Shown here: one piece after another, positions 9,319-17,399 of the stretch
Layout of the letters: every line of letters starts with the position of its first letter
How positions within the stretch are numbered: position 1 is the stretch's first letter
NCBI RefSeq assembly: GCF_016907835.1
Contig: NZ_JAFBCT010000001.1
Location: forward strand, 2,480,001 to 2,544,000
DNA length: 64,000 bases
Origin: Agromyces cerinus
GTDB taxonomy: Bacteria > Actinomycetota > Actinomycetes > Actinomycetales > Microbacteriaceae
Direction: 5' to 3'
Made by a program: the position numbers and the translations under genes
Notes under the pieces: generated by a model
Database searches by the model: none
What the model was told of the DNA's origin: nothing
Seen by the model: only the letters and a program-made list of their open reading frames with translations

Positions 9319-9350
9319 GCGGATGCCGCGGCGCGAGCCGCGGCATCCGC
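9319..9350. terminator. hairpin terminator, GCGGATGCCGCGGC family
   Basis: A 14-bp perfect inverted repeat (9319-9332 with 9337-9350) around GCGA, between convergent genes. It shares its stem with the hairpin at 81-123. Confidence 0.6.
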
Positions 9351-9370
9351 TCTGCTCTGCTCCGCTCGTC

Positions 9371-10360
9371 TCAGATCGTGGCCCCGACGAGCGCCTCGCC
9401 GAGCGGGGTGCGCACATGCAGCACTCGCGCGCCCTGGCGCTCGCTCGCGATGAGCCCGCTCTCGCGGAGCACGGTGAGGTGGTGCGAGGCGGTCGAGAGG
9501 GCGAGGCCGCTGTCGGCAGCGACCTGGGTCGTGGTGCGCGGGTCGTGCGCGGCGAGGAGGATCTGGGCGCGGGCCGGGCTGATGAGCGCGCCGAGCGATC
9601 GCGACGCGGCGGCCGGGTCCTTCGCCCACGTCTCGGTGACCCCCTGCGCCGGGTAGAAGAGCGTGGGCTGGGCGGGTGGTTCGGTGAGCACCGCGCACCC
9701 GAGACCGCCCATGACCGACGGCACGAGCACGAGCCCGCTCCCCCGGCAGTCGACGAGTTCGCGGTGCCGGCGCAGGCGCACCCGCACGACGTCGCCCTGC
9801 CAGTCGACCGACTCGTGCAGGCCGGCGACCATCGCGGCGATGCCCTCGGTCGTGATGCGCCGGGCCCGCACGGCGATGTCGGCACGCAGCAGCCGCTCGA
9901 GCTGCGGCCAGACGGGTGCGAGTACCGCCTGCCACACCTCGCTCCACGCCTCGGCGATCATGGCGCGCGCCTGCAGCGGTTGCTCGATCATGCGGCCGAT
10001 GGAGTCGCGCCGCGCACCGGTCGATCGGGCGAGCATCTTCGTGAGGTCGGCGCGCAGCAGTTCTGGGCGCACCGTTGCGAGCCGTTCGGCCTCATCGGAC
10101 GGGGTCAGGTCCCAGGTCGGTGTCGCGGTGAGGAAGTCGGGGAAGTACCCGGCCTCGCCGATGATCACGGCCATGAGCTCGAACGCCTCGTGCGGCACGC
10201 GGCCGCGCACGCTCCGCAGCCACCCCCACTGCAGCGGCTGCTCCTCGGGGCGCTGCAGCACCCGCATCGCATGGCTCAGCTCGTGACCCGGCGAGATGCC
10301 GAACCGGATCGCCGAGATGTCGTCGGGTGCCAGCTGGAAGTCCGCGAACATTCGATCCAC
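9371..10360 (-). CDS. ArsR-type helix-turn-helix regulator with long N-terminal domain
   Basis: This 329-residue protein carries an ArsR-type winged helix at its C-terminus (about 255-320; TTTQVAADSGLALSTASHHLTVLRESGLI). The first 250 residues form a separate domain like that of long actinobacterial ArsR proteins annotated with DUF5937. No metal-binding cysteine pair is visible, so metal sensing is not supported. The GTG at 10360 is chosen because TAGCAT (10367-10372) ends six bases upstream, the leaderless pattern seen here; ATG 10351 is the alternative. It is divergent from a cupin gene 84 bases away, its likely target. Confidence 0.78.
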   Translation of the reverse strand: MDRMFADFQLAPDDISAIRFGISPGHELSHAMRVLQRPEEQPLQWGWLRSVRGRVPHEAFELMAVIIGEAGYFPDFLTATPTWDLTPSDEAERLATVRPELLRADLTKMLARSTGARRDSIGRMIEQPLQARAMIAEAWSEVWQAVLAPVWPQLERLLRADIAVRARRITTEGIAAMVAGLHESVDWQGDVVRVRLRRHRELVDCRGSGLVLVPSVMGGLGCAVLTEPPAQPTLFYPAQGVTETWAKDPAAASRSLGALISPARAQILLAAHDPRTTTQVAADSGLALSTASHHLTVLRESGLIASERQGARVLHVRTPLGEALVGATI

Positions 10361-10444
10361 ATCGAAATGCTATCGAGACGGATACCGCGGGCGGGAGCCT
10401 GTTCCCATCGCAGCCATCGCACGCATCCGACGAGAGGACTTCTC

Positions 10445-10801
10445 ATGACCTCCACGACCTCGATCCCGCCGATCGTGCCCGCCGACGCGATTCGACTCGG
10501 CTCCGGCCGAACGCTCCGTTTCGAAGGGCGCGATCACGGGGCCGCCGTCTCGTACTTCCTCGTCGACAACGACCCCGGCCAGGGACCCGACCTCCATCGC
10601 CACCCGTACCCCGAGACGTGGATCGTGCTCGAGGGCGAGGTGCGGATCACGATCGGCGAGCAGGAGTTCGACGCGACCGCCGGCGACACGGCGACCGCGC
10701 CGGCGAACACGTGGCACCGGTTCGTCGCGGCGGGCACGACGCGCCTCCGCATGGTGTGCATCCACGCATCCGACGTGATCGTGCAGGAGTTCGCCGAGTA
10801 A
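10445..10801 (+). CDS. small cupin-domain protein
   Basis: This 118-residue single-domain cupin has the conserved first motif (DLHRHPYPETWIVLEGEVRI, with two His and a Glu) and a second motif including NTWHRF. These residues normally hold a metal. Such small cupins can be enzymes such as dioxygenases or isomerases, or simple binding proteins, and the sequence does not decide between them. GAGAGGA at 10431-10437 precedes the ATG. The gene is divergent from the ArsR regulator. Confidence 0.82.
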   Translation: MTSTTSIPPIVPADAIRLGSGRTLRFEGRDHGAAVSYFLVDNDPGQGPDLHRHPYPETWIVLEGEVRITIGEQEFDATAGDTATAPANTWHRFVAAGTTRLRMVCIHASDVIVQEFAE

Positions 10802-10829
10802 CGCCCGGCGCCCCGCGCCCGGCCGAGCG

Positions 10830-11621
10830 TCAGTTCGCGCGCCAGTACCCGCAGAAGGTGACGTTGCCCTTCGGCACGCCGCGTTCACCGACCAGGTGCC
10901 GCCGCGCACCCGTCGCGAGCTTCGACTCCCCCGCCGCGAAGGCGTACACGGAGCCCTCGAACTCCGGCAGTTGCCGGAGGTGATCGAGCACGGCAGCCCC
11001 GGGCGCCTGGCCCGGCCGCCGCACGATCCAGTGCACGTCGACACCGTCGGGTGCCTCGACATGCTGCCGGTCGTCGATGTCGGCGAGCTCGATGAGGGCA
11101 TCGCCGCGCGCATCGCGCGGCAGGTCGCGCAGGATGCCGAGCACAGCCGGCAGCGCGCTCTCGTCACCGACGAACAGCGTTCGGTCAGCCTCGACCGGGC
11201 GGAAACCGCAGCCCTGGTCGATGAGGGCGACGGATGCCCCGATGGGCAGGCTGCCCGCCCATGGTCCGGCGACGCCGCCATCGCCGTGCACCACGAAGTC
11301 GATGTCGAGCTCGAGCTCGTCGGGCCGGAACTCGCGCACCGTGTAGTTGCGGATCACCGGCCGGGTGGCCCGCGGCAGCGTGAGGTAGCGCAGGTAGCCG
11401 GCCATGTCGTAGGTGCCCGAGAGGTTGTCGAACCTCGCGCCGTCGGTGACGGGCACCGCGAGGCGGAACCACTGGTCGAAGCCGAGATGGCGCCACCCGA
11501 CGAGGTCGTCGCCCGTGACGGTCAGCCGCACGAAATGCGGTGAGATGCGCGCCGCGCGGGCGACCTCCACTTCGACGACACCGGTCGTCGCGTGCGTGAT
11601 CTCGATATTGCTGATCGCCAA
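10830..11621 (-). CDS. siderophore-interacting protein (FAD-dependent ferric-siderophore reductase)
   Basis: This 263-residue protein has the two domains of the SIP family: an N-terminal FAD-binding barrel (about 15-130, with the flavin motif RNYTVREF) and a C-terminal NAD(P)H-binding region (about 140-260, with LFVGDESALPAV and FAAGESKLA). SIPs reduce iron in imported ferric siderophores so that it is released in the cytoplasm. The start is a TTG at 11621 with a near-perfect AAGGAGG at 11627-11633 (complement strand). A DtxR/IdeR-type iron box lies directly upstream, so expression should rise when iron is scarce. No siderophore transporter is in view. Confidence 0.9.
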   Translation of the reverse strand: MAISNIEITHATTGVVEVEVARAARISPHFVRLTVTGDDLVGWRHLGFDQWFRLAVPVTDGARFDNLSGTYDMAGYLRYLTLPRATRPVIRNYTVREFRPDELELDIDFVVHGDGGVAGPWAGSLPIGASVALIDQGCGFRPVEADRTLFVGDESALPAVLGILRDLPRDARGDALIELADIDDRQHVEAPDGVDVHWIVRRPGQAPGAAVLDHLRQLPEFEGSVYAFAAGESKLATGARRHLVGERGVPKGNVTFCGYWRAN

Positions 11622-11635
11622 CGGAGCCTCCTTAG

Positions 11636-11654
11636 TTAGGTAATGCTTACCTTA
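11636..11654. promoter_or_regulatory. IdeR/DtxR-type iron box
   Basis: TTAGGTAATGCTTACCTTA is a 19-bp near-perfect palindrome (one mismatch) that closely resembles the DtxR/IdeR consensus TTAGGTTAGGCTAACCTAA. It ends two bases upstream of the Shine-Dalgarno sequence of the siderophore-interacting protein gene. The match and position make iron-dependent repression very likely. It could also affect the divergent methyltransferase gene. Confidence 0.85.
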
Positions 11655-11801
11655 TCTGTCGACGACCAGCACGCACCACCGCAAGATCCACCCAGCGTGA
11701 GCACTGAGAAAACCTCAGTGTGCAGCACGGATGCGGCCGCGACCATCAGCGCGCACGATTGCCGGATCATCCCCACCCACGAGTGCGTCGAGGAGACCAC
11801 C

Positions 11802-12701
11802 ATGACCGAATCACCGGCCGCCCAGGCCGCATCCGTCCCCACCGCCACCGCACCGCCGGAGTCCGGCTCGAGCACGATCGACCCGACGACGGCCGACCGT
11901 GTGCTCAAGACGAAGCACCGTGCGATGTGGGCGTCCGGCGACTACCCGACGCTCGCCGCCGATCTCATCTGGAGCCTCGGCCCGGTGCTCGTCGACGCGG
12001 TCGGCGTGCGCCCGGGCGATCGTGTGCTCGACGTCGCGGCGGGCTCCGGCAACGCGGCGATCCCGGCCGCGCTCCGCGGCGGCGCCGTCATCGCGAGCGA
12101 CCTCGCCCCTGAGCTCTTCGACGCCGGCCGACGCCGCGCGCAAGAGGCAGGAGCCGAGCTCGAGTGGCGCGAGGCCGATGCCGAGGCGCTGCCGTTCGAC
12201 GACGCCGTCTTCGATGCGACCGTCTCGTGCGTCGGTGTCATGTTCGCGCCGCACCACCGTCGCGCGGCCGGCGAGCTGCTCCGCGTGACCCGCCCCGGCG
12301 GTCGTATCGGCGTGCTGAGCTGGACGCCCGAGGGCTTCATCGGCCAGATGTTCAAGACCATGAAGCCGTTCGCCGCACCGTTGCCCGAGGGCGCCGAGCC
12401 CGCGCCCCTCTGGGGCGACGAGGCCCACGTCCGCGAACTGCTCGGCGACGGCGTCGACGACGTCGAAGCTCGACGGCAGACCGTCACCGTCGATCACTTC
12501 GACTCACCCGAGGAGTTCCGCGACTACTTCAAGCGGAACTACGGACCGACGATCGCGGTGTACCACCGCATCGCCGACGACCCCGACCAGGTTCGCGCCC
12601 TCGACGATGCGCTCGTCGAGCTCGCCCGTTCCCACGGTCTCCGCACCACCGGCGATGCCCTGCAGTGGGAGTACCTGCTGGTCACCGCCCGCCGAGCCTG
12701 A
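11802..12701 (+). CDS. class I SAM-dependent methyltransferase
   Basis: This 299-residue protein has a Methyltransf_11-type fold: motif I VLDVAAGSGNAA, then the acidic strand end ASDLAPEL, the D-A-E-A-L-P-F motif before the VSCVGVMFAPH strand, and the RPGGRIG loop. The substrate cannot be told; UbiE-like and small-molecule methyltransferases share this pattern. The ATG at 11802 has GAGGAGA upstream. It is followed by a 79-residue protein and a LuxR-type regulator in what looks like one transcription unit. A short inverted repeat (CACTGAG/CTCAGTG, 11702-11720) lies in its 5' region. Confidence 0.85.
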   Translation: MTESPAAQAASVPTATAPPESGSSTIDPTTADRVLKTKHRAMWASGDYPTLAADLIWSLGPVLVDAVGVRPGDRVLDVAAGSGNAAIPAALRGGAVIASDLAPELFDAGRRRAQEAGAELEWREADAEALPFDDAVFDATVSCVGVMFAPHHRRAAGELLRVTRPGGRIGVLSWTPEGFIGQMFKTMKPFAAPLPEGAEPAPLWGDEAHVRELLGDGVDDVEARRQTVTVDHFDSPEEFRDYFKRNYGPTIAVYHRIADDPDQVRALDDALVELARSHGLRTTGDALQWEYLLVTARRA

Positions 12702-12733
12702 CCACGGTCGGCATCTCCCCCGAAAGGAAGATC

Positions 12734-12973
12734 ATGTATCTCAGCGAGGACTACCTCGTGTTCGAACTGCACCACCGCGGCGAGGAGCGCCTGTACCGCG
12801 AGCTCGAGCAACGCCGGCTCATCGCCGAACGCGCCGCCGAGAACGCGGAGCCGCACGTGACGGATATCTCGCGCCCGCCGTTCCTCGTGCGGTGGCGTCG
12901 ACGCCTCGCGCTGTCGGCGACCGCCATGTTCGGAACCGGCCACGGCGGAGGGCCCGCCCCAGTCGCGTCGTGA
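12734..12973 (+). CDS. small hypothetical protein, 79 residues
   Basis: The product has no family I recognise. It begins MYLSEDYLVFELHHRGEERLYRELEQRRLIAER, which looks like a charged helix, and ends in a basic RWRRR segment followed by a short hydrophobic stretch. GAAAGGAAG at 12722-12730 gives a good ribosome binding site, which argues that it is real. It sits between the methyltransferase gene and the LuxR-type regulator gene, and its TGA overlaps a possible GTG start of the latter. Confidence 0.6.
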   Translation: MYLSEDYLVFELHHRGEERLYRELEQRRLIAERAAENAEPHVTDISRPPFLVRWRRRLALSATAMFGTGHGGGPAPVAS

Positions 12974-13025
12974 CCCGAGCCCCCGACGACACCACCCGCC
13001 CAGTGCGGCGCGCGATCCTCGCGCC

Positions 13026-13031
13026 TACACT
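13026..13031 (+). promoter_or_regulatory. -10 box for leaderless start at 13039
   Basis: TACACT ends seven bases before the GTG at 13039. This would let the STAND regulator be transcribed separately from the methyltransferase gene, with its start codon at or near the transcript 5' end. Confidence 0.45.
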
Positions 13032-13038
13032 GGGCGTC

Positions 13039-15204
13039 GTGGCGGGCGAATCGCTCACGCCCCGCGAACGCGCGGTGCTCGCCGCCATCGAGCGGCGCCT
13101 CAGCAACCCCGAGATCGCAGCGGAGTTGTTCATCTCCGTGCGCACGGTCGAGAGCCACATCGCGAGCCTCCGGCGCAAGCTCGGCGCCGACAGCAGGGCA
13201 GCGCTCGTCGCGGCGGCGGGCGAGCGGCACGAGGCATCCGTTCGGCTGCCGCGCGACGCCTTCGTCGGCCGCGTCGCCGATCTCGACGCGGTCGCCGCCC
13301 TCGTCGACGAGAGCGGATGGGCGACGATCGCAGGGCCCGGCGGCGTCGGCAAGACGCGTCTCGCACTCGAGTTCGCGAGCCGGCGGCACGGCGAGCGGGC
13401 ACCGGTCGTCGTCGAACTCGAGCACGCCGAATCGGGCGACGTGGTCGCTCGCATCGCTCGCGGGTTCGACCTCGAGTCGAGTCAGGGCGCCGACATCACC
13501 GCCGCCCTCGCGGTGGCGCTCGGCGCCCGCCCCTACCTGCTCGTGCTCGACAACGTCGACCGCGTCGGGCCGACGGTCGGCGAGGTCGTCGGCCGCCTGC
13601 TGGCGAGCACCCCGGGGCTCGGGGTGCTGACCACCTCGCGCACCCCGATCGGCGATGCCGGCGAGCGCGTGCACACCCTCGCGCCGCTGGACGCGTCGAG
13701 CACGGATGCCGCGGCGACCGAGATGCTCCTCGAGCGCCTGGGCGCCCGGGGCCTCGTCACCACCCCTGCCGAACGCGATCTCGCCGGCGAGATCGCCGCG
13801 CGGCTCGACGGGCTGCCGCTCGCGATCGAGCTCGCCGCGGCGTGCGCACGCCACCTCTCCCTCGCCGAACTCGCCTCCCGCCTCGAGCGGGACTTCGCGA
13901 CCCTCGACCGCGCCGTGCCGGTGGGCCGGCACCGCACCCTCGACACGGCGTTCGACTGGACGTGGGACCTGCTCACCGACGACGAGCAGCAGGTGCTCTG
14001 CCGCCTCGGCGCGCTCCCCCGCACCTTCGACGTCGACCTGGCCGCCGCCGTGACGCACCCCGGCGCCGAGGGCGTCGTGCTCCGCCTGCTCGACCATTCG
14101 ATGCTCGTGCCCGCGGGCGGGCATCCGCGCCGGTTCCGGCTGCTCGCGGTGCTGCGCGAGTACGTGCTGGCGCGCAGCGACCCAACCGACGTGCGCGACG
14201 TGCTCGCACGGCACGCCGAGTACCACGCCGACCTCGCATCGAGGTTCGTCGTGCACGCCCGCACCGATGACAGCCACGAGGCGATGAGCCTGTCGACCCA
14301 CATGTGCCCCGAGGTGAACGCGGCATTGCGCTGGGCACTGGCAGCGGGGCATCCGTGCGCCCTGCCGCTCGCCGCCGACCTCGCGATCGGCATCGAGCAG
14401 TACGGATCGGATGTCGACAGCGTGCGCACGCTCGCCATGGCGGCACGAGACGACCGCCTGCTGTCGTCGGCCTCGGCCGACGAGCTGCTGGCGATCGGCA
14501 ACGCACTCTCGTACTTCGACGTGCAACTCGTCGACGAGCTCGCCGAGCGCGCCCTCGCGATCGCCGACGACGACCGGTCGCAGCTCGCGGCGCACCATCT
14601 CGCAGGTCTCGCCGCCGCGTATCGGCGTCGCACCGAGGATGCGGTCGGCCATCTCGCGATCGCGGAGCGCCTCGCACTCGCCCTGCACGACGACTGGGAG
14701 CTCGCCGCCGTGCACCAGATGCGGGGCATCGCCGTGCGCGGCCCCGGGCTCGCCGACGCGGCGGCGGCCATCGCCGAGTTCGATGCCGCGATGCGCGCGT
14801 ACGCCCGGGCGGGCGACGCCACCCACGTCAGCAACGCACGGTACATGATGGCCCTCACGGCGGCGGAATCGGGTCTCGAGCCCGAGCAGGCGGTCGCGTG
14901 GGCGGCGGAGTGCGCCGAGTACGCGCGAGCGACGCACAACGACCACGAACTCGCGCACGCCGAGCTCGTGCAGCAGATGCTCGAGGTTCCGGGCGTGGCG
15001 ACCGGCATCGACGAACTCGTCGACGTCTTCCGGCGCCTCGGAGATGTGCGGTGCACGACGCGCAGCCTGATCCTGCAGGCCGACCGGGCCGAGCCGTCGC
15101 GGCGTGCCGTCCTGCTCGAGCAGGCGCTCGGGTTCGCCGACTCCGCGGGTGATCGCGCGAATCAGACCGCGATCCGCGAGCGCCTCGGTGCGGCCGCGCG
15201 GTGA
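13039..15204 (+). CDS. STAND-type ATPase regulator with N-terminal LuxR-type HTH
   Basis: This 721-residue regulator has a LuxR/GerE-type HTH at residues 5-50 (LTPRERAVLAAIERRLSNPEIAAELFISVRTVESHIASLRRKLGA). A P-loop NTPase follows, with Walker A GPGGVGKT at 99-106, LLVLDNVD as Walker B and TTSRTP as a sensor-like motif. A winged-helix-like section and a helical, TPR-like C-terminus complete it. In the common LAL/STAND regulators the LuxR HTH is C-terminal, so the order is reversed here. It probably binds a ligand and oligomerises with ATP. The GTG at 13039 follows a -10 box; a GTG at 12970 that overlaps the small gene would add 23 residues. Confidence 0.8.
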   Translation: MAGESLTPRERAVLAAIERRLSNPEIAAELFISVRTVESHIASLRRKLGADSRAALVAAAGERHEASVRLPRDAFVGRVADLDAVAALVDESGWATIAGPGGVGKTRLALEFASRRHGERAPVVVELEHAESGDVVARIARGFDLESSQGADITAALAVALGARPYLLVLDNVDRVGPTVGEVVGRLLASTPGLGVLTTSRTPIGDAGERVHTLAPLDASSTDAAATEMLLERLGARGLVTTPAERDLAGEIAARLDGLPLAIELAAACARHLSLAELASRLERDFATLDRAVPVGRHRTLDTAFDWTWDLLTDDEQQVLCRLGALPRTFDVDLAAAVTHPGAEGVVLRLLDHSMLVPAGGHPRRFRLLAVLREYVLARSDPTDVRDVLARHAEYHADLASRFVVHARTDDSHEAMSLSTHMCPEVNAALRWALAAGHPCALPLAADLAIGIEQYGSDVDSVRTLAMAARDDRLLSSASADELLAIGNALSYFDVQLVDELAERALAIADDDRSQLAAHHLAGLAAAYRRRTEDAVGHLAIAERLALALHDDWELAAVHQMRGIAVRGPGLADAAAAIAEFDAAMRAYARAGDATHVSNARYMMALTAAESGLEPEQAVAWAAECAEYARATHNDHELAHAELVQQMLEVPGVATGIDELVDVFRRLGDVRCTTRSLILQADRAEPSRRAVLLEQALGFADSAGDRANQTAIRERLGAAAR

Positions 15205-15259
15205 CGAGCCCGGTCACGATCCGCGGCGACGACGGGTGCGCACCTGCTAGAACTGCGGC

Positions 15260-15778
15260 ATGGGTGTTCGCATCGTCGTCATGGGCGTCTCGGCGGTCGG
15301 CAAGTCGACCGTGGGCCGGCTGCTCGCCGAACGGCTGGGCGTGCCGTTCCGCGACGCCGACGACCTGCACCCGGTTGCGAACGTGGCGAAGATGGCATCG
15401 GGCGTCGCGCTCGACGACACCGACCGCGGGCCATGGCTCGACCTGGTGGGCGCCGAACTCGAGGCTTCGACCACGGGGGTCGTGGTGGCGTGCTCCGCGC
15501 TGAAGCGCACGTATCGCGACCGGCTCCGCGACGCCGCGCCGTCCACGGTGTTCGTGCACCTGCACGGTTCCCGCGAACTGCTCGCCGCGCGTGCGGCGGC
15601 GCGCACCGACCACTTCATGCCGGCGAGCCTGCTCGACTCGCAACTCGCCGCGCTCGAGGCGCTCGCCCCCGACGAGGCCGGTGTCACGGTCGACGTCGCC
15701 GGTGATCTCGCCGCGATCGTCGACCGCACCGTCACCGCCCTTCGCCGGTTCGCCCGGTCGCCCCGGTCGCCCCGGTGA
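15260..15778 (+). CDS. gntK: gluconokinase
   Basis: This 172-residue P-loop kinase has Walker A GVSAVGKST (9-17) and the gluconokinase stretches DADDLHP, ALDDTDRGPWL and VVACSALKRTYRDRLR, with HFMPASLLDSQLAALE near the end. It phosphorylates D-gluconate to 6-phosphogluconate, feeding the pentose phosphate pathway. Its length matches the family. TAGAAC (15248-15253) ends six bases before the ATG, so the transcript may be leaderless. No gluconate transporter is adjacent. Its stop TGA abuts the stop of the convergent gene. Confidence 0.9.
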   Translation: MGVRIVVMGVSAVGKSTVGRLLAERLGVPFRDADDLHPVANVAKMASGVALDDTDRGPWLDLVGAELEASTTGVVVACSALKRTYRDRLRDAAPSTVFVHLHGSRELLAARAAARTDHFMPASLLDSQLAALEALAPDEAGVTVDVAGDLAAIVDRTVTALRRFARSPRSPR

Positions 15779-16666
15779 TCACACCCCGATCGTGAGCGAC
15801 GCCGTGTAGCCGCCCGCGACCGAACCCGACATGCTCGCGATCTGGTGGATGCCGCCGTCGTCGCGGAACACGTTGTCGCTCGAGAGGCTCACCTGCGACA
15901 CGTTCCGCACGCTCTGCTCGTAGCCGCTCGTCGCGTAGACGAGGTCGTTGACCTCTTCGGGCAGTGCGATCTGCGAGGTCTTCACGATCGGGCCCGACGC
16001 GACGGCGTTCGCCACGTCGGAGTACACCTCGAAGTGGATGTGCGGCCACCGGCCCGAGTAGCACGCGGGGTAGATCGAGGTGAAGCGCACGGTGCCCATC
16101 GCGTCGGTCTCCTGCACGCCGCGCAGGTAGTTCTCGTTCTCGACGCCGGGCGAATACAACGAGTAGTCGCCGTCACGATCGCAGTGCCAGAGGTAGACGC
16201 CGGCGCCCACGAGCGCACTGCCGGTCGCGGCATCCCGCACCGTCAGCTCGATCGTGAGCGGCACGCCCTGCGCGACCGTCGTCGACGAACCGAACGACGA
16301 GCGGATGTCGCTGCGTACGATGCCCGAATCGTCGAGCACGTTGACGCCGTTCGAGCCGTCGCCGGGGTACGGCCCTCCGGTCTCGTCGGGCACCTCGTCG
16401 AGGGGTCCGGATGCCGCGGCCGACGCCGATGGGCTCGGCGTCGCGGTCGCCGTGCCGGTCGCGGTGGCGCTCGCGCTCGGTGCCGGGTCGCTGCCGGCGC
16501 AGGCGGCGAGCAGTGTGGTCAGCCCGATGCCACCGAAGATGCCGAGCATGCGGCGCCGATCGACGAGCGTGCGGATGTCGTAGACGAGACCGCGGTGGTC
16601 TTCATCGATCTCGTTGCCGTGCTCGTCGAGCCAGCGTGGATCGGTCGCGGGCGGGTCGCTCGTCAT
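15779..16666 (-). CDS. intradiol ring-cleavage dioxygenase-like exported lipoprotein
   Basis: This 295-residue protein starts with a cytoplasmic stretch, then DRRRMLGIFGG and a hydrophobic segment ending in a lipobox (LLAAC, near 54-58), so it looks like a Tat-exported lipoprotein. A Ser/Thr/Ala/Pro-rich linker follows. The C-terminal domain resembles intradiol dioxygenases: a Tyr in VYLWHCDRDGDYSLYS and the YSGRWPHIHFEVY motif supply candidate Fe(III) ligands (two Tyr, two His). Exported members of this family occur in actinobacteria and their substrates are mostly unknown. CGAGGAGC precedes the ATG at 16666. Confidence 0.85.
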   Translation of the reverse strand: MTSDPPATDPRWLDEHGNEIDEDHRGLVYDIRTLVDRRRMLGIFGGIGLTTLLAACAGSDPAPSASATATGTATATPSPSASAAASGPLDEVPDETGGPYPGDGSNGVNVLDDSGIVRSDIRSSFGSSTTVAQGVPLTIELTVRDAATGSALVGAGVYLWHCDRDGDYSLYSPGVENENYLRGVQETDAMGTVRFTSIYPACYSGRWPHIHFEVYSDVANAVASGPIVKTSQIALPEEVNDLVYATSGYEQSVRNVSQVSLSSDNVFRDDGGIHQIASMSGSVAGGYTASLTIGV

Positions 16667-16758
16667 GGCTGCTCCTCGGGTCTCATCAGAGCACCAGCAT
16701 GGGCAGCCGCGCAATGGTCGTGCTGTGCGACGCCGATGAGACGCCTATGTTGTCGCGC

Positions 16759-17334
16759 TCAGTCCCCGGTGCGCAGATGCACCCGCTCACCCTGCACGCT
16801 CAGGAGGTTCAGGATCTCGGCGGGTTCGGTCGACGCGCTCGCGTGGCCGTGCGGCACGCGGGTGTCGAACTCGGCGGCCTCGCCGGGCTCGAGGATGATC
16901 TCCTCGTCACCGAGTGCGAGCCGCACCCGGCCGCTGAGCACGTAGATCCAGTCGTATCCGTCGTGGGCCCGCTGGGCCACGGGCTCATCGGGGGGATGCC
17001 CCGGCAGGACCATCTTGAAGGCGTGCAGGTCGGGGTTCTGCCGGGTGAGCGGGATGATGGCCCTGCCGTTCCGGTAGAACGGCTTCGGGTGCACGCGGGG
17101 GTCGGCGATCTGCGGCGCTCCGACCAGGTCGTCGAGGTTCGCCCGGTAGGCCGCCGCGATGCGGATGAGCAGTTCGAGCGTCGGCCGCCGCAGGCCGGAT
17201 TCGAGTCGCGAGAGCGTGCTCGTCGAGATGCCGGTCTCGGCGGCGAGTTCGGCGAGGGTGTACCCGCGGCGAAGGCGCAGCTCGCGGAGCCTCGGCGCGA
17301 CGGCGCTCAGCATCGTGTCGAGGTCGTGGGCCAT
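16759..17334 (-). CDS. XRE-family regulator with C-terminal cupin
   Basis: This 191-residue protein has an N-terminal XRE helix-turn-helix (about 12-67; YTLAELAAETGISTSTLSRLESGLRRPTLELL) joined to a cupin sensor domain (about 105-180; YDWIYVLSGRVRLALGDEEIILEPGEAAEFD). Such proteins repress or activate neighbouring metabolic genes after binding a small ligand. AAGGAG precedes the ATG at 17334. It is divergent from a thioredoxin-reductase-like gene, and overlapping palindromes between them are the obvious operator. Confidence 0.9.
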   Translation of the reverse strand: MAHDLDTMLSAVAPRLRELRLRRGYTLAELAAETGISTSTLSRLESGLRRPTLELLIRIAAAYRANLDDLVGAPQIADPRVHPKPFYRNGRAIIPLTRQNPDLHAFKMVLPGHPPDEPVAQRAHDGYDWIYVLSGRVRLALGDEEIILEPGEAAEFDTRVPHGHASASTEPAEILNLLSVQGERVHLRTGD

Positions 17335-17343
17335 CCGCACTCC

Positions 17344-17370
17344 TTGCCGTTTCGGCAACAATCGTTGCCG
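17344..17370. promoter_or_regulatory. overlapping palindromic operators (TTGCCG/CGGCAA)
   Basis: Three TTGCCG-type half sites alternate in orientation. TTGCCG-TTT-CGGCAA (17344-17358) overlaps CGGCAAC-AATC-GTTGCCG (17353-17370), and both are perfect inverted repeats. They cover the start region of the XRE-cupin gene and lie about 18 bases upstream of the likely -10 box (GAGGCT, 17388-17393) of the flavoprotein gene, so one site can govern both promoters. Confidence 0.7.
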
Positions 17371-17399
17371 CGTGCCCAGGTTACCGCGAGGCTGGGGGC

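Noticed and set aside
7698..9947. 749-codon open frame on the minus strand
   Set aside because: It is antisense to the secreted hydrolase, crosses a terminator hairpin and overlaps the ArsR gene in another frame.
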